A DNA stretch of 64,000 nucleotides from positions 7,623,415 to 7,687,414 of the forward strand of contig OZ007505.1 of NCBI GenBank assembly GCA_963931865.1, read 5' to 3'. The stretch comes from Axinella damicornis. Lineage: Eukaryota; Porifera; Demospongiae; Axinellida; Axinellidae. A program made the translations under genes and the position numbers. This document shows, piece after piece, positions 34,377-46,186 of the stretch. The notes beneath the pieces were generated by a model. The model ran no database searches and was not told where the DNA came from. It saw nothing but the letters and a program-made list of their open reading frames with translations. Numbering within the stretch: position 1 is the stretch's first letter; each line of letters begins with the position of its first letter.

Positions 34377-36417
34377 TTGGAAATCAAGAAAGCACGTGCA
34401 CTGCTGATAAAGTTATCCATTAAGGGTGAGTGCTGTACCTTTTATAGAGTAGTGCAGAACCCCCTCCTATACTATCTGTGGGTAATAATCAGTACTGGCT
34501 CCAGCACATTTAGGCAGGTGTTAAATTATACATGATAATAGGTACTTAGATAGTAGATTCATAGAGGGAATTACTATGCTGGTGGAACTTGAACACTTTG
34601 TGGTTTGAGTGTTGTCCCTGTTTGTGAAACTCAATGTACCACGCAACGCAAACCAGGTAACTGCATGGAAATTATGATATTCCTTCTTTGAACTTGTCGA
34701 CAAGTAAACTTCACCCGATATTTTACAGGCACTGCATTCCTTGAGAAGGATATATAGTCACACAACTGCATGTAGTAACCAAACGCTTGCTAAAACAATG
34801 ATTTCGTTTTGATATAATTATTACATCCATAATTATGTAAGTACGCACGAGAACTATAGATGTCGGGTTGCATTGCTTCATGGCCAGCTGATCGCGAGTT
34901 GTAGTGGATGGTAACCATTGGCAATGGATGATAATGTTATCTGCCACAGGACTGACAAATCTAGGGGCAAGCCAATAAACCTGGGTATAATAATTATGTG
35001 CAAGGTTGCATCTTTAGGCCACTCGTGTAAAGGCATGTACATGTATCTATTATAATAATACGCTTGTCACATACGTTCCTGTCTGATAATTTGGTCCTCT
35101 TTTCATGATGCACAGATACCGTATTTCCGCGAATAGACGCCGCCCTCGAATAGACGCCGCCCTCGAATAAACGCCGCACAATCGGAGGCGCTGAGTGAAA
35201 TACAGAGGATCTTGCAACTGAATTTGTAGAACGGAAGTCACATGACAGCAGTTCTCTGACCAATCAGCGTCTAGTAATCACAAGTTGTCATGCATGCGAG
35301 CTAAGTACAGTAGATAGACTAGCAGACTCAGTCATTTCCAGGCAGCGTTTATGACTCACAGTTGAATGCTGTACCGCAGGAAGTTAATTCGACAGCTTCA
35401 GCAAGTGATTCGACCGCAAAGCGCCCAATCACGCCTTCTTCAGGCCTGCCAACCTCAGAAGTTTAAAAACCTTGAGACATAGCATGCGGGTATTTCAATA
35501 AGACAAAAATGCACAAAACTGTATTAGTTCAAGTTGCCATAATATTTATTTTACCTATACAATAGTGTTTTGTTGCAGTTTTGCTGTGCAGGAATCGGTA
35601 TTTGCTGGTCAATTGCTATCGAATGACAAGGCTCAATTTGAATCAAGACTGGGGTATTCATTAAAAAAAACTGCCCTCGATTTCTATGAGGGAATACCAA
35701 AACCATCTGGCAACACTAATGACTCGGCATGACTCATCAAACCTAGCCTAAGTGAACTGTGAAAGGTAAGCCCATATGGCATCCATTCTGTGGTATTGCT
35801 TTTAGTTACAATCTGTGCCTTCTCACATATTAGACTTGATGCAGGGCTGCAGTCACTCGAGTACTCACCATTGCAAAATTGCGCACGCATGCGCATATGC
35901 ATGGTCTCATGCCCAGGCTTGCATGTGAATGAGGCTGTCAAATACTCAGCTGATCAGTAGTCTGCGGGTATATGTGTCCAAGTTCAAGTCTCTCAGCATT
36001 TCCGTATTTCCGTGAGTTTGAGCTGGTTAACCGTGAGAGCGTGAGATCAACACTGAATCCGTGAGGCTCACGGATTTTCCGTGAGAGTTGGCAGGCCTGC
36101 TTCTTACTAGTCAGCCTTGTGGATCTACCGGTGATCGGTGTACAGAATACCATTGTACATGTAGGACCCGGCGTAAGTCTTTCTGTAAGTGCTTGTCCGC
36201 CCTGGTTCACACGAAGCCATTTTCTGTGAGATCGAGAGCGCTCGAGCTCTTACGATTTGAATTTGCATTCACGTGACTTCCGGTGTTTCATTCTGGCCTG
36301 AAAATTGCAAGGACTCCGGAAACCTCTGTAAACGCCGCCCTCGAATAAACGCGCGCACGCCGCGGCGGGTTAGCACGTGCGCAAAGTATGACCTGTGCAT
36401 GTGACGGAGTACATGTA

Positions 36418-38793
36418 CCAGAGGAGGTAGGACATGCTTACGGAGGTACGTGAAACTCCGTATCACGTTGAGTTTCAAGAGATCGTGAACGGAGTAATGT
36501 GACGGACGCTACCCACGTGGAAACCATTAAAGATCACCTTCAAGTCGGCAAGTTGGCTTCGTCTGTTCTCTCGTTGTGAATTCGCTGTCGGCTGGAGGTA
36601 GCCACAGTTCAAAGCGGCGATGGATGCCTTCAAGAAAATCTACCTCTCCCCTCCCATGGCCCCAGACTTTTTGTGCTATAAACATCTGAAATAGGGGCGG
36701 GCTAAGCGGGTTAATTATTGGTGATGTTTGAGCGAAGATATCCAGAGAACGGGTGCAGCTAAAAATACCGGACCTGCATCACAGGATTGCCCGTTCTCTG
36801 TGGATTCTTGTGATACCTACATGTGGGGGTGACATCCCCATCAGGTTTGGAGCTACAGGCCTCTGAATCCAACCATGTTTTGATGATTTTGATGCATATG
36901 GTGTGTTTATGCAGTCGTTGCTCACAAACCGTACATGCTATGGACATGGAAATTACGCCACTGGATAGAGCAAAGATCAATGTTGCCAATGTGGTCCCTG
37001 TATTGGGTGACAACCCTGTTGTGCTTGGAGCTATGGATGCCTCAAATGAGCAATTTTTCAAGATTTGATGTCTACTTCGCCCATCACGAAACCTAACACC
37101 TATGGACTCGCAGGAGATTTGCAGTAGCTGCTAGAGCAAGGATTGACCTTTCATGTGGTTTGTTTATGTTGGGTGATAACCCCACTAATTTGGAAGCACT
37201 TGGTGTCTGAAGCCGATGTCCATATTCATGGATTTGTTTCATGACGTTCTGCTTGCTCTGTGCTTCCAATGCACACACGTTCATGATTGATCATCAGACG
37301 ATGAGCTTAACAGCAGAGACTTTCTGCATATTTGTGGGGATTACCTGTAGTTTGGAGATGATGAACTAAAATGTAGTGTGGGGATTAGAGCTGGGACTGC
37401 CTGCCAGTTGATGCATACCAGATGCCCTCCCACTGGAGTGTAAAATTTATCCACATGCAGTTATCCACATTTACAATGTAATGCATTGTTCCCAGGCCAT
37501 CGCCCAGCTTTTCATCGCCTAGCTATTTCTGAAGCAAGAATTTCAAGTTCCTAGGAATTCACCCTTGTGATAATACCAATTTCATGTCCTACCCCCACAG
37601 TTAATTATCTCATGAGTCACATGCGGATCCAGTTCCGTCACTTTCTCCCTGTCTTGCATGCATGCCAGAGGGGTAACTAAAGTGCTTGGACATAGCTACA
37701 ACAAATTTAAGTGCTTTGTCTGGCTGTTGCCGTGAACCCTGTGGTCAGGAAGTATGGATCAATGTGTGGTCAATGTTAGTTTTAGCACAATGTGCAAACA
37801 TGTCATGGCTTATTATCCACAATTGGTATACCATGCTAAATCTGGTGCACGTCCATACTCGAGGTGGAACGTTAATGGTTCGTACACTTCAAAACTGAAG
37901 CTTCGGACAGCTGCAGCTTCAGGATTATCACCCAACACAAGAGCGCATGATGAAAAAACAAACGATGTCATCATGCGCTCTTGTGCAACATAAATGAAAG
38001 ATCAAGTATTTTTTCTAGCAGCATTTGCAAATCCCAGGTTTACTGGTGAATTAGCCTCGTTCCCAGGCTATCGCCCAGCTTTTGCACGGGAACGAGGCTA
38101 CTGGTGAATAGGGTTCGTGAGTTGGACGAAGTCACAGTATAGACATCAAATCTTGAAAAATTGTTCATTTGAGGCATCCATAGCTCCAAGCACAACAGGG
38201 TTGTCACCCAATACAGGGACCACATTGGCAACATTGATCTTTGCTCTATCCAGTGGCATAATTTCCATGTCCATAGCATGTACGGTTTGAGCAACGACTG
38301 CACAGATGCACCATATGCATCAAAATCCTCAAAACATGGTTGGATTCAGAGGCCTGTAGCTCCAAACCTGATGGGGATGTCACCCCCACATGTAGGTATC
38401 ACAAGAATCCACAGAGAACGGGCAATCCTGTGATGCAGGTCCGGTATTTTTAGCTGCACCCGTTCTCCGGATATCTTCGCTCAAACATCACCAATAATTA
38501 ACCCGCTTAGCCCGCCCCTATTTCAGAGGTTTATAGCGCAAAAAGTCTGGGGCCTTGGCAGGGGAGAGGTAGATTTTCTTGAAGGCATCCATCGCCGCTT
38601 TGAACTGTGGCTACCTCCAGCCGACAGCGAATTCACAACGAGAGAACAGACGAAGCCAACTTGCCGACTTGAAGGTGATCTTTAATGGTTTCCACGTGGG
38701 TAGCGTCCGTCACATTACTCCGTTCACGATCTCTTGAAACTCAACGTGATACGGAGTTTCGCGTACCTCCGTAAGCGTGTCCTACCTCCTCTG
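36418..38793. repeat. Large inverted repeat A (arms about 655 bp)
   Basis: Left arm 36,418-37,076 and right arm 38,142-38,793 are inverted copies with few differences. The spacer of about 1.07 kb holds a GAGCGCATGATG palindrome (about 37,942) and a TAGCC hairpin (38,052). Short open frames in the arms, containing a GDNPVVLGAM-like string, are duplicates of each other and have no recognised domain. Confidence 0.9.
38052..38100. mobile_element. TAGCC hairpin MITE (49 bp), shortest member
   Basis: Ends TAGCCTCGTTCCCAGG and GGGAACGAGGCTA with a perfect 9-bp duplication CTGGTGAAT (38043-38051, 38101-38109). Confidence 0.92.
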
Positions 38794-39666
38794 ATGGAGT
38801 ACGTATTACGCAGAGGAGGGAGTGCAAGCTTACGGAGGTTCGTATTCGTCCGTTACCTCTTCCGGTAGTATTCGTTATGAATTCGGAGTTATGCGATTTC
38901 CGTGTAACGAAACAGCCATGTCAGACGGCTTCGAGAAGCAGATTTTGGCACTGACTGTTCCAAGATGTGTTCATGCGAGCGACATATCCTTTGAGATATG
39001 TGTATCTCAGGTGGTCAAGAGTCTATTTAGCTATCAAGACAGTTGAGACTGCTCCCGTCTTTGTGTGAGAACGCTGTAAAGTCGGGTCTAGCTTGAAGCG
39101 TCTCAAGATGGTCAGATTCAAGCGCCTGTAGTGCAAGAACGCAGGGTGCTATGATGATCGGACCTGCGCCTGATGAAAGCCCCATCTCTGTACTTTCAGA
39201 AAATAGCCACATCATGGGTGACAACCCCATCAGATTTGGAGCTATGAGCCCCTCGACTCAACCAATATGCGTGAATTTGGTTTACATGGGTGAATTCGTA
39301 CTGTCATATCTCTTGAACCCTACAACCTATGGACATGAGACTTGCACCACTGGATACAACAAAGATGGAGGTTTATAAGGATGTGTGGATTGTGACAACC
39401 CCATCAGCTTTGAAGCTATGCGTGGCTGCTATCAGCACTTTCATGGATTTTAGTTTACACTGGAGATTTTGTGCAGCTATATATACATCTATGTCTCCTG
39501 AAGACTTCAAACTATCAACTCTGACAATTCGAGATTACCCCATGGACCATGGAATTTTGTGCCTGTGAAAGTGATCATTGTTTGGTTGTATCCATGCAGC
39601 CTATGCACTATATCTAAATTTAATTTTTGCTTAGCGCATCATGGACTAGTACTTCTGCGGTATTAT

Positions 39667-39718
39667 CAGGAGCGCATGAGCCGCCGAAGCCTTTGGTGGC
39701 TCATGCGCTCCTAGGCCT
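39667..39718. mobile_element. GAGCGCATGAGCC palindromic element
   Basis: CAGGAGCGCATGAGCCGCC and GGTGGCTCATGCGCTCCTAG. The flanks share the 8-bp GGTATTAT (39659-39666 and 39719-39726). Its arms match the perfect palindrome at 2350-2389. Confidence 0.8.
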
Positions 39719-40100
39719 GGTATTATATCCTATTCACATCCATTTTCCATTCATGTAGCACTGAATTGCTATTTGCTGTCTTGTCAATGGGACTAGCCAT
39801 TAATGTGACTGAAATTAAACTCCCAACGACAACTCCTTTCTAGCCTTACTCAAAATGTTTTGGTAGTCACCACATTTGGTAGTACCTATATATAGCTATG
39901 CATTTGAATGTGATAGTGTGTTCAATAACTTCTTTGGAGCTATCACATCTATTGTGACATCTGAATCAGAGTCAGATTCTTGAAAGGGCTTTGATAAGTG
40001 ACTAGACCCACATTGCCTTCCATTCTATACTACTATTATTATTATTATAACATGTATTCACACCACATAAGGTGTACACAACACATAGATACTACCTATA

Positions 40101-43100
40101 TTACATAGTTGAAATAAAATTAGCTAACTGATTTAACTCATGTTGCACAAATCCATTGACAAATAATGACGGATCTTTTATCTCCATGATTAAATTTGCT
40201 AGTGACATAGAAACAGAATTATAACTACGCACAAAAGAATGACCAAACTTAAGGTTATAACCAATGAAATTACGACATGAAACAGTGGAGAATACAGAAC
40301 GCACCAGGTAATTGCCACAAGCTCTGGCTTGACTGATCAACTTACAGCAACGACTGTAGCAAACATTGAATACACTAGTACAATTAGAAATAACATGAAG
40401 AAGATCAGTGTGACAATTGAAAGGTAAGGACCAAATACGGCGTAAAATTTTGTTCATACTGACATCTATGGACCTAATTGACCGAGTATTGAGGGACCAT
40501 ATAGCACATCCATAAAATGACATACAATAAGAACGTAACAGATGAACTAAAACACGAGGGGTACAAAACTTAAACCGGTAAAGAGTGCTGTTAGCACGTT
40601 TAACAAAATCAAGAAGACATCTCTGTATATCTTGATCATCTTGCAACTTAGACGTCAGTATGTGACCAAGATGAGTAACAGATGTTGATAAAGCAATACT
40701 TTTCCCACAGAATAGGAATCGACTATCTTGGGACAGGTTAGCATTGCCCTTGCAGAAACAGATGCATTGGGTTTTATCAGGGTTGAATCTCATCTTATGT
40801 GAAGCTCCGAAATTCTCACATATCTGAAGAAGCTTCCTGAGTGCTGATGGGCTGGGGGCTAACAGAGTTATATCATCAGCGTAGGCTAAAGCACCAGCAA
40901 AGGTACCATACCAGTGACACCCAACTTTAGACTGGGATAGTTCAAGTAAGAGATCATCGATATACAGAGCAAACAGTATTGGGGAAAGAATCCCACCTTG
41001 ACGAACCCCTTGTGAAACCGGAAATTGTTCTGAGAGATGACCATTCCAGTTCACACACAGCCGTTGAGACAGGTACCAGTTGAGGATAAATCGAATCACC
41101 ACATTAGGTAACCCCCGAGCAAGTAGCTTCTCAAAGAGAATGGTATGATCCACTGTGTCAAAAGCTTTGGTAGCGTCAATCAGGCAGCCATAGACTTTTG
41201 AACCCCCCAGATTGTAATGCGAGACAATAGCCTTTAGGACTCCCGTACACATTGATGTAGAAAGCCCCGACTTAAACCCAAATTGCAGTTGAGAAGATGT
41301 TAGCAGTTCACCATATAAGTCTAGAATGCAAAGCTCGATTACCTTGCTAAAGCATGAAGCCAAGGCAATACCACGATAGTTCACAGAACAAGAGTAGTCT
41401 TTGTTTCTACCCTTTGGAATTGGCTGCAATCTAGCATTCCCAAAACAGGAAGGCATATATCCGTGACGAAGTAGGGATGTGAAAAGCGGGGCTAATAAGT
41501 GAACAAAAGGGTCAGGTGCAAATATCAAGTGATCGGATGACAGAGCATCACCATCACTCTTACCCCTCTTCAGCTTAGAAAGCGCATTACGAACTACTTC
41601 AGGAGTAACATGGAGGGACTGTAACTCATCTGGATCAACCTTAAGCGTGGATAGAGTTTCAGCTAGATGAGATGGAGTATCAGGGTCAGGAGAAGTGAAT
41701 AACTCTCTAAATTTCGACCCCCACAACTTGGCAATGTCTTCACCACCATGAACATCGTCAATCACGGGAGGCACATTTTGCTTTCCAGACTTACATTGCT
41801 TTACTTCATGCCAGAAGTCTCTCGTCTTGTCTGCAAGGAGTGCATCAGCCATCTTTCTCCCTCTTAACATGTTTTGGCTTCTAATAAGTCTTCTCACTGC
41901 ATACTTATATCGAGTCTTAGCATGCTTCTTCAGTTGAGAAAGAACACCAGATGATGGGCATCCAGACTCCTGCCAGATCCTCTGCCAAAGGATGGAACTA
42001 TCTCTAACAGACTGCACTTCATCGTTCCAACGAGCTAAACGTCGCCTACCACCAGTCTTTGGGATGGCACGATCAGCACTGTGAGATAAACAGTTGCTTA
42101 GAGCCATGGACAGATCATCCAACTGTTGATAGTGCACGCCACAATGAGGATCAGTACAGGCAACAACTTCTCTAGGAATGACAAACTGAGAGCATTTCTC
42201 AGCTACTAGAGATTGATAGAGATCAATTTGAGCGGGAGTTGCTTTAACCCAGGCAATGCGCCTAACAAACGGCGTCGAATCAGAGAGCGGTATTGGCATA
42301 GGGCCGACCCCATCAAGGGTAACGAGGACAGGGCGGTGATCTGATAGGTTGGCACCACTGCTAAGAGCTTGAATGCTACCAACTTTATCTCGCATCACTG
42401 AGGAAATCAAGACATGATCCACCCAAGAATGACGCACCCCACAATCGCTTTCATATGTGTACTCAATGTTGGGAAAGTTCAGATCTCTGCACATTAGTGA
42501 ATATGAATGCATAAAGCGGAGCAGTTCTCGCGTGCGAGGTCGCTCATTGCGAGTGAAATCCACATTAAAATCACCAATCACAGCTAAGTGGTCATAAGTA
42601 TGCATATCCAAGAGCCCCTCCAATTCGCCTAACACACTGCAAAACTCATTTTCACCAGATGAGAGTCCATTGTCATAAGGCATATACACGCAGACAAGTA
42701 ACAAGGAACAATGATCCGAGAGTGCAATGTTTATGGAACAGAAGCGCTTGGAAGCAACCTGACACACAGAGATCAAGGAAGAGAGGCTTTTCCGATAGTA
42801 TATTGCACAACCACCATATGGACGGCCATGAGTAAACGACACTGGATCCATGCCACTCACTCCTTTAACTATAAAATCATCATTTATCTCAAGATCACTG
42901 AGATACTGTTCAGGTAGCCAGTGTTCCTGAAGGAGCAGAATGTCACATTCCTTCAGAAGATCAGTAACATAATCTTGGCCAGAGTGAAAACCACGTGCAT
43001 TGTATGACACAATCCTAATAGACCTGGACAACGTACAATTATCTGAGACAATGTTAATGCAACTCTCCATCAGGTTGTTGTTTGTCACTACCCGAGACTG

Positions 43101-43184
43101 TGTCAGCTGCTCCCAATGAACGATCCAGTTCCTGCGACCCATGAGGCTCACCAACATGAGCCAGCACAATATCGTTTTGAGCAT
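40101..43184 (-). CDS. LINE ORF2: endonuclease-reverse transcriptase (1,027 aa)
   Basis: It makes the DNA nick and copies the element RNA at the target site. The N-terminal APE-type endonuclease (about 55-300) shows IRIVSYNARGF, LLLQEHWL, GDFNVD, WVDHVLIS and SDHRPV in order. The reverse transcriptase (about 520-860) shows IPKGRNKDYSCSVNYRGIAL, GFKSGLSTSMC, QGVRQGGILSPILFALYIDD and YADDITLLAPS at about 765. There is no internal stop or frameshift. The reading frame overlaps the end of ORF1 by about 130 nt in another frame, so ORF2 probably starts by reinitiation or a recoding event; the methionine chosen is the first in frame. Confidence 0.93.
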   Translation of the reverse strand: MLKTILCWLMLVSLMGRRNWIVHWEQLTQSRVVTNNNLMESCINIVSDNCTLSRSIRIVSYNARGFHSGQDYVTDLLKECDILLLQEHWLPEQYLSDLEINDDFIVKGVSGMDPVSFTHGRPYGGCAIYYRKSLSSLISVCQVASKRFCSINIALSDHCSLLLVCVYMPYDNGLSSGENEFCSVLGELEGLLDMHTYDHLAVIGDFNVDFTRNERPRTRELLRFMHSYSLMCRDLNFPNIEYTYESDCGVRHSWVDHVLISSVMRDKVGSIQALSSGANLSDHRPVLVTLDGVGPMPIPLSDSTPFVRRIAWVKATPAQIDLYQSLVAEKCSQFVIPREVVACTDPHCGVHYQQLDDLSMALSNCLSHSADRAIPKTGGRRRLARWNDEVQSVRDSSILWQRIWQESGCPSSGVLSQLKKHAKTRYKYAVRRLIRSQNMLRGRKMADALLADKTRDFWHEVKQCKSGKQNVPPVIDDVHGGEDIAKLWGSKFRELFTSPDPDTPSHLAETLSTLKVDPDELQSLHVTPEVVRNALSKLKRGKSDGDALSSDHLIFAPDPFVHLLAPLFTSLLRHGYMPSCFGNARLQPIPKGRNKDYSCSVNYRGIALASCFSKVIELCILDLYGELLTSSQLQFGFKSGLSTSMCTGVLKAIVSHYNLGGSKVYGCLIDATKAFDTVDHTILFEKLLARGLPNVVIRFILNWYLSQRLCVNWNGHLSEQFPVSQGVRQGGILSPILFALYIDDLLLELSQSKVGCHWYGTFAGALAYADDITLLAPSPSALRKLLQICENFGASHKMRFNPDKTQCICFCKGNANLSQDSRFLFCGKSIALSTSVTHLGHILTSKLQDDQDIQRCLLDFVKRANSTLYRFKFCTPRVLVHLLRSYCMSFYGCAIWSLNTRSIRSIDVSMNKILRRIWSLPFNCHTDLLHVISNCTSVFNVCYSRCCKLISQARACGNYLVRSVFSTVSCRNFIGYNLKFGHSFVRSYNSVSMSLANLIMEIKDPSLFVNGFVQHELNQLANFISTM

Positions 43185-44019
43185 CGCGTCTTCTTGCTGC
43201 TGCTCTGCGCTCTTCAGGAGACTTGTCCTCTCTTACGAACAAATTGACTTCAGTAAAGCCCTTAAGCTTGAACTTGCAACTCAAAAGTAATCTACGGTCC
43301 CAAACAGAGGCCAACCTCACCAATAGAGGGCGGCTCCTTGAAGACTCAGAAGAAAATCTTCCAATTCGCCTACAGTCTGCAATAGGCACTCTCCTCCCAA
43401 CGACTGACTCAAAAGCCCGACTGACCAATGACTCAGTACCCAACAGGTCCCTGCTCTCAGGTACCCCAAATACAACAACATTGAGAGAGCGGTCGATGAG
43501 CCCTCTTGGCTCAACCCTTTTGACCTCGCCCTGACCCTGAGAGTTGGATTTATATTGCCTAGGGGTAGCAGCAGAAACCTGGTTCTGCACACCTGAACGC
43601 AATTGAACAGCAACCTGATTTACACTTTCCTGAACAGCTTTCAAATTACTCTTCAACTCACATTCAAGACTGTTTATCCTGTTCTGAATCGCCTCGATAC
43701 TTTCACACTGTGTAGATAGTGCTCCAGCAATGAATTCATCCGGCTCGAAATGAGACCGTGGCTTGACTACCTCCACCGGTAGCAAAACCAGATCCTTTGC
43801 GGAAACAGAAACCAGGGGTAGTTCTTCACTCTCGTCAAGACAATTCACGAAGTCCAGCAAGTCCTCAAACTCGGCCTCCTCAACGGCTCGCTGAGCAGCA
43901 CGCCGATCGACAAGCTTCTTCTTCTTCCGCCGCAAGGCAACCTGTCGCGCAGCCCACAACGCTTTTTTGGCGCTTTTAATGGCAGGAGCAGCAAAATTGT
44001 CCAGAATCAGCTGCCTCAC
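43054..44019 (-). CDS. LINE ORF1: RNA-binding protein (about 321 aa or slightly longer)
   Basis: A basic N-terminus (ALRRKKKKLVDRRAAQRAVE) is followed by a coiled-coil segment around QNRINSLECELKSNLKAVQE. The ORF1p-like RRM-type domain comes next, with RSLNVVVFGVPES, DCRRIGRF and FVREDKSPEERRAAARRR. This domain order matches RNA-chaperone ORF1 proteins of L1- and CR1-like elements. The frame stays open upstream of this methionine to about 44,080 without another ATG, so the true N-terminus may be truncated. Confidence 0.85.
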   Translation of the reverse strand: MRQLILDNFAAPAIKSAKKALWAARQVALRRKKKKLVDRRAAQRAVEEAEFEDLLDFVNCLDESEELPLVSVSAKDLVLLPVEVVKPRSHFEPDEFIAGALSTQCESIEAIQNRINSLECELKSNLKAVQESVNQVAVQLRSGVQNQVSAATPRQYKSNSQGQGEVKRVEPRGLIDRSLNVVVFGVPESRDLLGTESLVSRAFESVVGRRVPIADCRRIGRFSSESSRSRPLLVRLASVWDRRLLLSCKFKLKGFTEVNLFVREDKSPEERRAAARRRDAQNDIVLAHVGEPHGSQELDRSLGAADTVSGSDKQQPDGELH

Positions 44020-44357
44020 GTCACTGGTAGATAGTCTGTCACGTAGAGAAACAACACTGGCCTGCGGTGGCCCTGGAGGTCGCGTCTAATGCATAGGGCC
44101 TATGGCCTAATGACGTAATACCCAATGCGCAATACCTAATACCCAATGCACAATACCTAATACACGATAGACTTAATACCTGACACCCGATGCATAATAC
44201 GCCTAATACCTATGACCTAACGCGCAATACCCAATACGCGACAGACGTAATACCTGATACCCGATACACAATATGCCTAATACCTACGACCTAACGCCGC
44301 AATACCCAAAGCGTAATACCTACTACCCAACACTAATGTTGCAATACCCCGCAATTG

Positions 44358-44693
44358 TAGTCTCGTGCCCAGCCGGAAACGTGTACGGAATATCCGTCTG
44401 GTGACTTTCAGCAACATTCTCGGTCTTCATCGAATATTCATAGCTCAGCTAACCGCCTGAAACCGGCCAGAACCGGAAGTCCTACGCGTAAAATGATATA
44501 CGTAATTGCAAGAGAAATTTGAATTTTCTACAACTTCTCGCTCCTAATAAAGACAAAATTGAATTCTCTACGATTTCATTGGCAGTCTGAAATTCCTGCC
44601 TAAAAAGTATGAATTTTTAATGAAGACCGAAGCTTCTGCGCAAAGTCGCCAGACCCTCTTTCCCGCGAGGGGTGGGGTCTGGGCACGAGACTA
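44358..44693. mobile_element. GTCTCG-ended MITE nested in inverted repeat B (336 bp)
   Basis: Ends TAGTCTCGTGCCCAGCC and CTGGGCACGAGACTA. The 8-bp target duplication CGCAATTG is at 44350-44357 and 44694-44701. The opposite arm at about 46,003-46,012 shows the intact empty site with one CAATTGCG. Internal sequence is AT-rich and has no protein. Confidence 0.93.
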
Positions 44694-45289
44694 CGCAATT
44701 GGGGCTCACTAAGTTCGCACGGTCTGAGGATATGATGTCATCGCAAGAATGAACCCTGACCTTGCGATGGACGCCAACTTCGATGACCTCCACCTGTACT
44801 TGTTGTGAAGAATGGCGTAGCTACTATGGAAGCTTCACCTTGGGCTTTAGAAGTGGGCTGTACTAAGAGAACCTGGAGAAGACGCCGGAACTTCATCGTA
44901 ACAACTTCTGGCACCAGAACTTCCCGCAAGAAAAACAGGAATGTTGTAGCTAGCTATCTTGTGTAGGGACTCGGAGACAGCCAGTGATTGTCAGAAAATT
45001 GACTGCCAAGTAAGGAGTTAGCTAGTTCCAACCAACGGGGACATTATCAATCATGATTGCCTGTTTCTTGAATGAACAATTTGTGCGTGGAAGTGTGTGT
45101 ATGTATGTTGGTAGGCTATAATAAATATAGATTCTTCGTCCAGAAGAGTGTGAGATGTATATGACATGATTATATATAGCTAGGAGATATGCTAGCCTAG
45201 GACACAAGGTAGCCTCTGAGAGAAGACTTTGGCTGAACTGTACATAAGCAAGTTACTTGCAAAACAGAAGAAATAGGCAATTACAGTGT

Positions 45290-45335
<46 letters not shown>
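45290..45335 (+). repeat. (GT)n followed by poly-G of about 30 nt
   Basis: A homopolymer run in the spacer of inverted repeat B. Confidence 0.95.
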
Positions 45336-46186
45336 GTATTTGAGTCTCAGCTCAATGAGTTACAAATGTGGAATGAACACACATGCAATTCACATCTTCG
45401 GCAGAATTAAATATGTTTCAACATAGCAAAGGTATCAGCCAGAGATTTCATTTGCTGAAATGGTTGTCCCAGAGAGCAAATTTCAAGGGGACTGAAAGGT
45501 CTCAGTTGGGTGAATTTTCCTGGCAGCTTGGATAGCCTCTCTGGTGTTGGTAGGGACAAGTTTGCGAGAGCAGTCTTTGATCAGCATTATGCTGAGATCT
45601 TGCCAGGGTGGTGCTGTTGATCATCAGTGTCACAGGAGGAGAGTCAGAGGCTCTCCACGAGTGGATATATATATCTCCATACAGCTGTGCAGTTAAGGAT
45701 ATCTCCTGACGGACACTGGAGAATTTATCTCACAATCAGTCTCCTAGCTAGCTACAAGTTCCATTGATAGCTAGCTAGATAGCTAGCCTGAAGAAATTCT
45801 TACGATGAAGCTCCGGCGTCTTCTCCAGGTTCTCTTAGTACAGCCCACTTCTAAAGCCCAGGGTTATGCTTCCGTAGCAGCTACGCCATTCTTCACAACA
45901 GGTACAGGTGGAGGTCATCGAAGTTGGCGTCCATCGCAAGGTCAGGGTTCATTCTTGCGATGACATCATATCCTCAGATCGTGCGAACTTAGTGAGCCCC
46001 AATTGCGGGGTATTGCGACATTAGGGCTATTCCGTGTTGGGTATTAGGTATTACGCTTTGGGTATTGCGGCGTTAGGTCGTAGGTATTAGGCATATTGTG
46101 TATCGGGTATCAGGTATTGTGACGTCTGTCGCGTATTGGGTATTGCGCGTTAGGTCATAGGTATTAGGCGTATTATGCATCGGGTG

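Larger units (their letters stand above)
31390..35118. repeat. 5' flanking duplicon, copy B, with insertions
   Basis: The counterpart of 20,033-22,430. Relative to copy A it carries a foldback element at 32219-32757 and an extra 1.24-kb block at about 33,131-34,376. Its distal part (about 35,050-35,118) is inverted relative to copy A. Confidence 0.85.
40028..44085 (-). mobile_element. Non-LTR retrotransposon (LINE) with ORF1 and ORF2
   Basis: A minus-strand element. ORF1 starts near 44,019 or slightly upstream and ORF2 spans 43,184-40,101. The 3' end near 40,028 reads as a TAA/TTA-type microsatellite (ATTATTATTATTATAA on +), typical of CR1/L2-like elements, although the clade is not certain. 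The 5' end merges near 44,085 into the outer edge of inverted repeat B. Confidence 0.88.

Noticed and set aside
36823..37068. 82-codon frame containing GDNPVVLGAM, and its mirror at 38,040-38,303
   Set aside because: Two arms of the same inverted repeat. The string belongs to a 170-bp tandem unit spread through the insertion.
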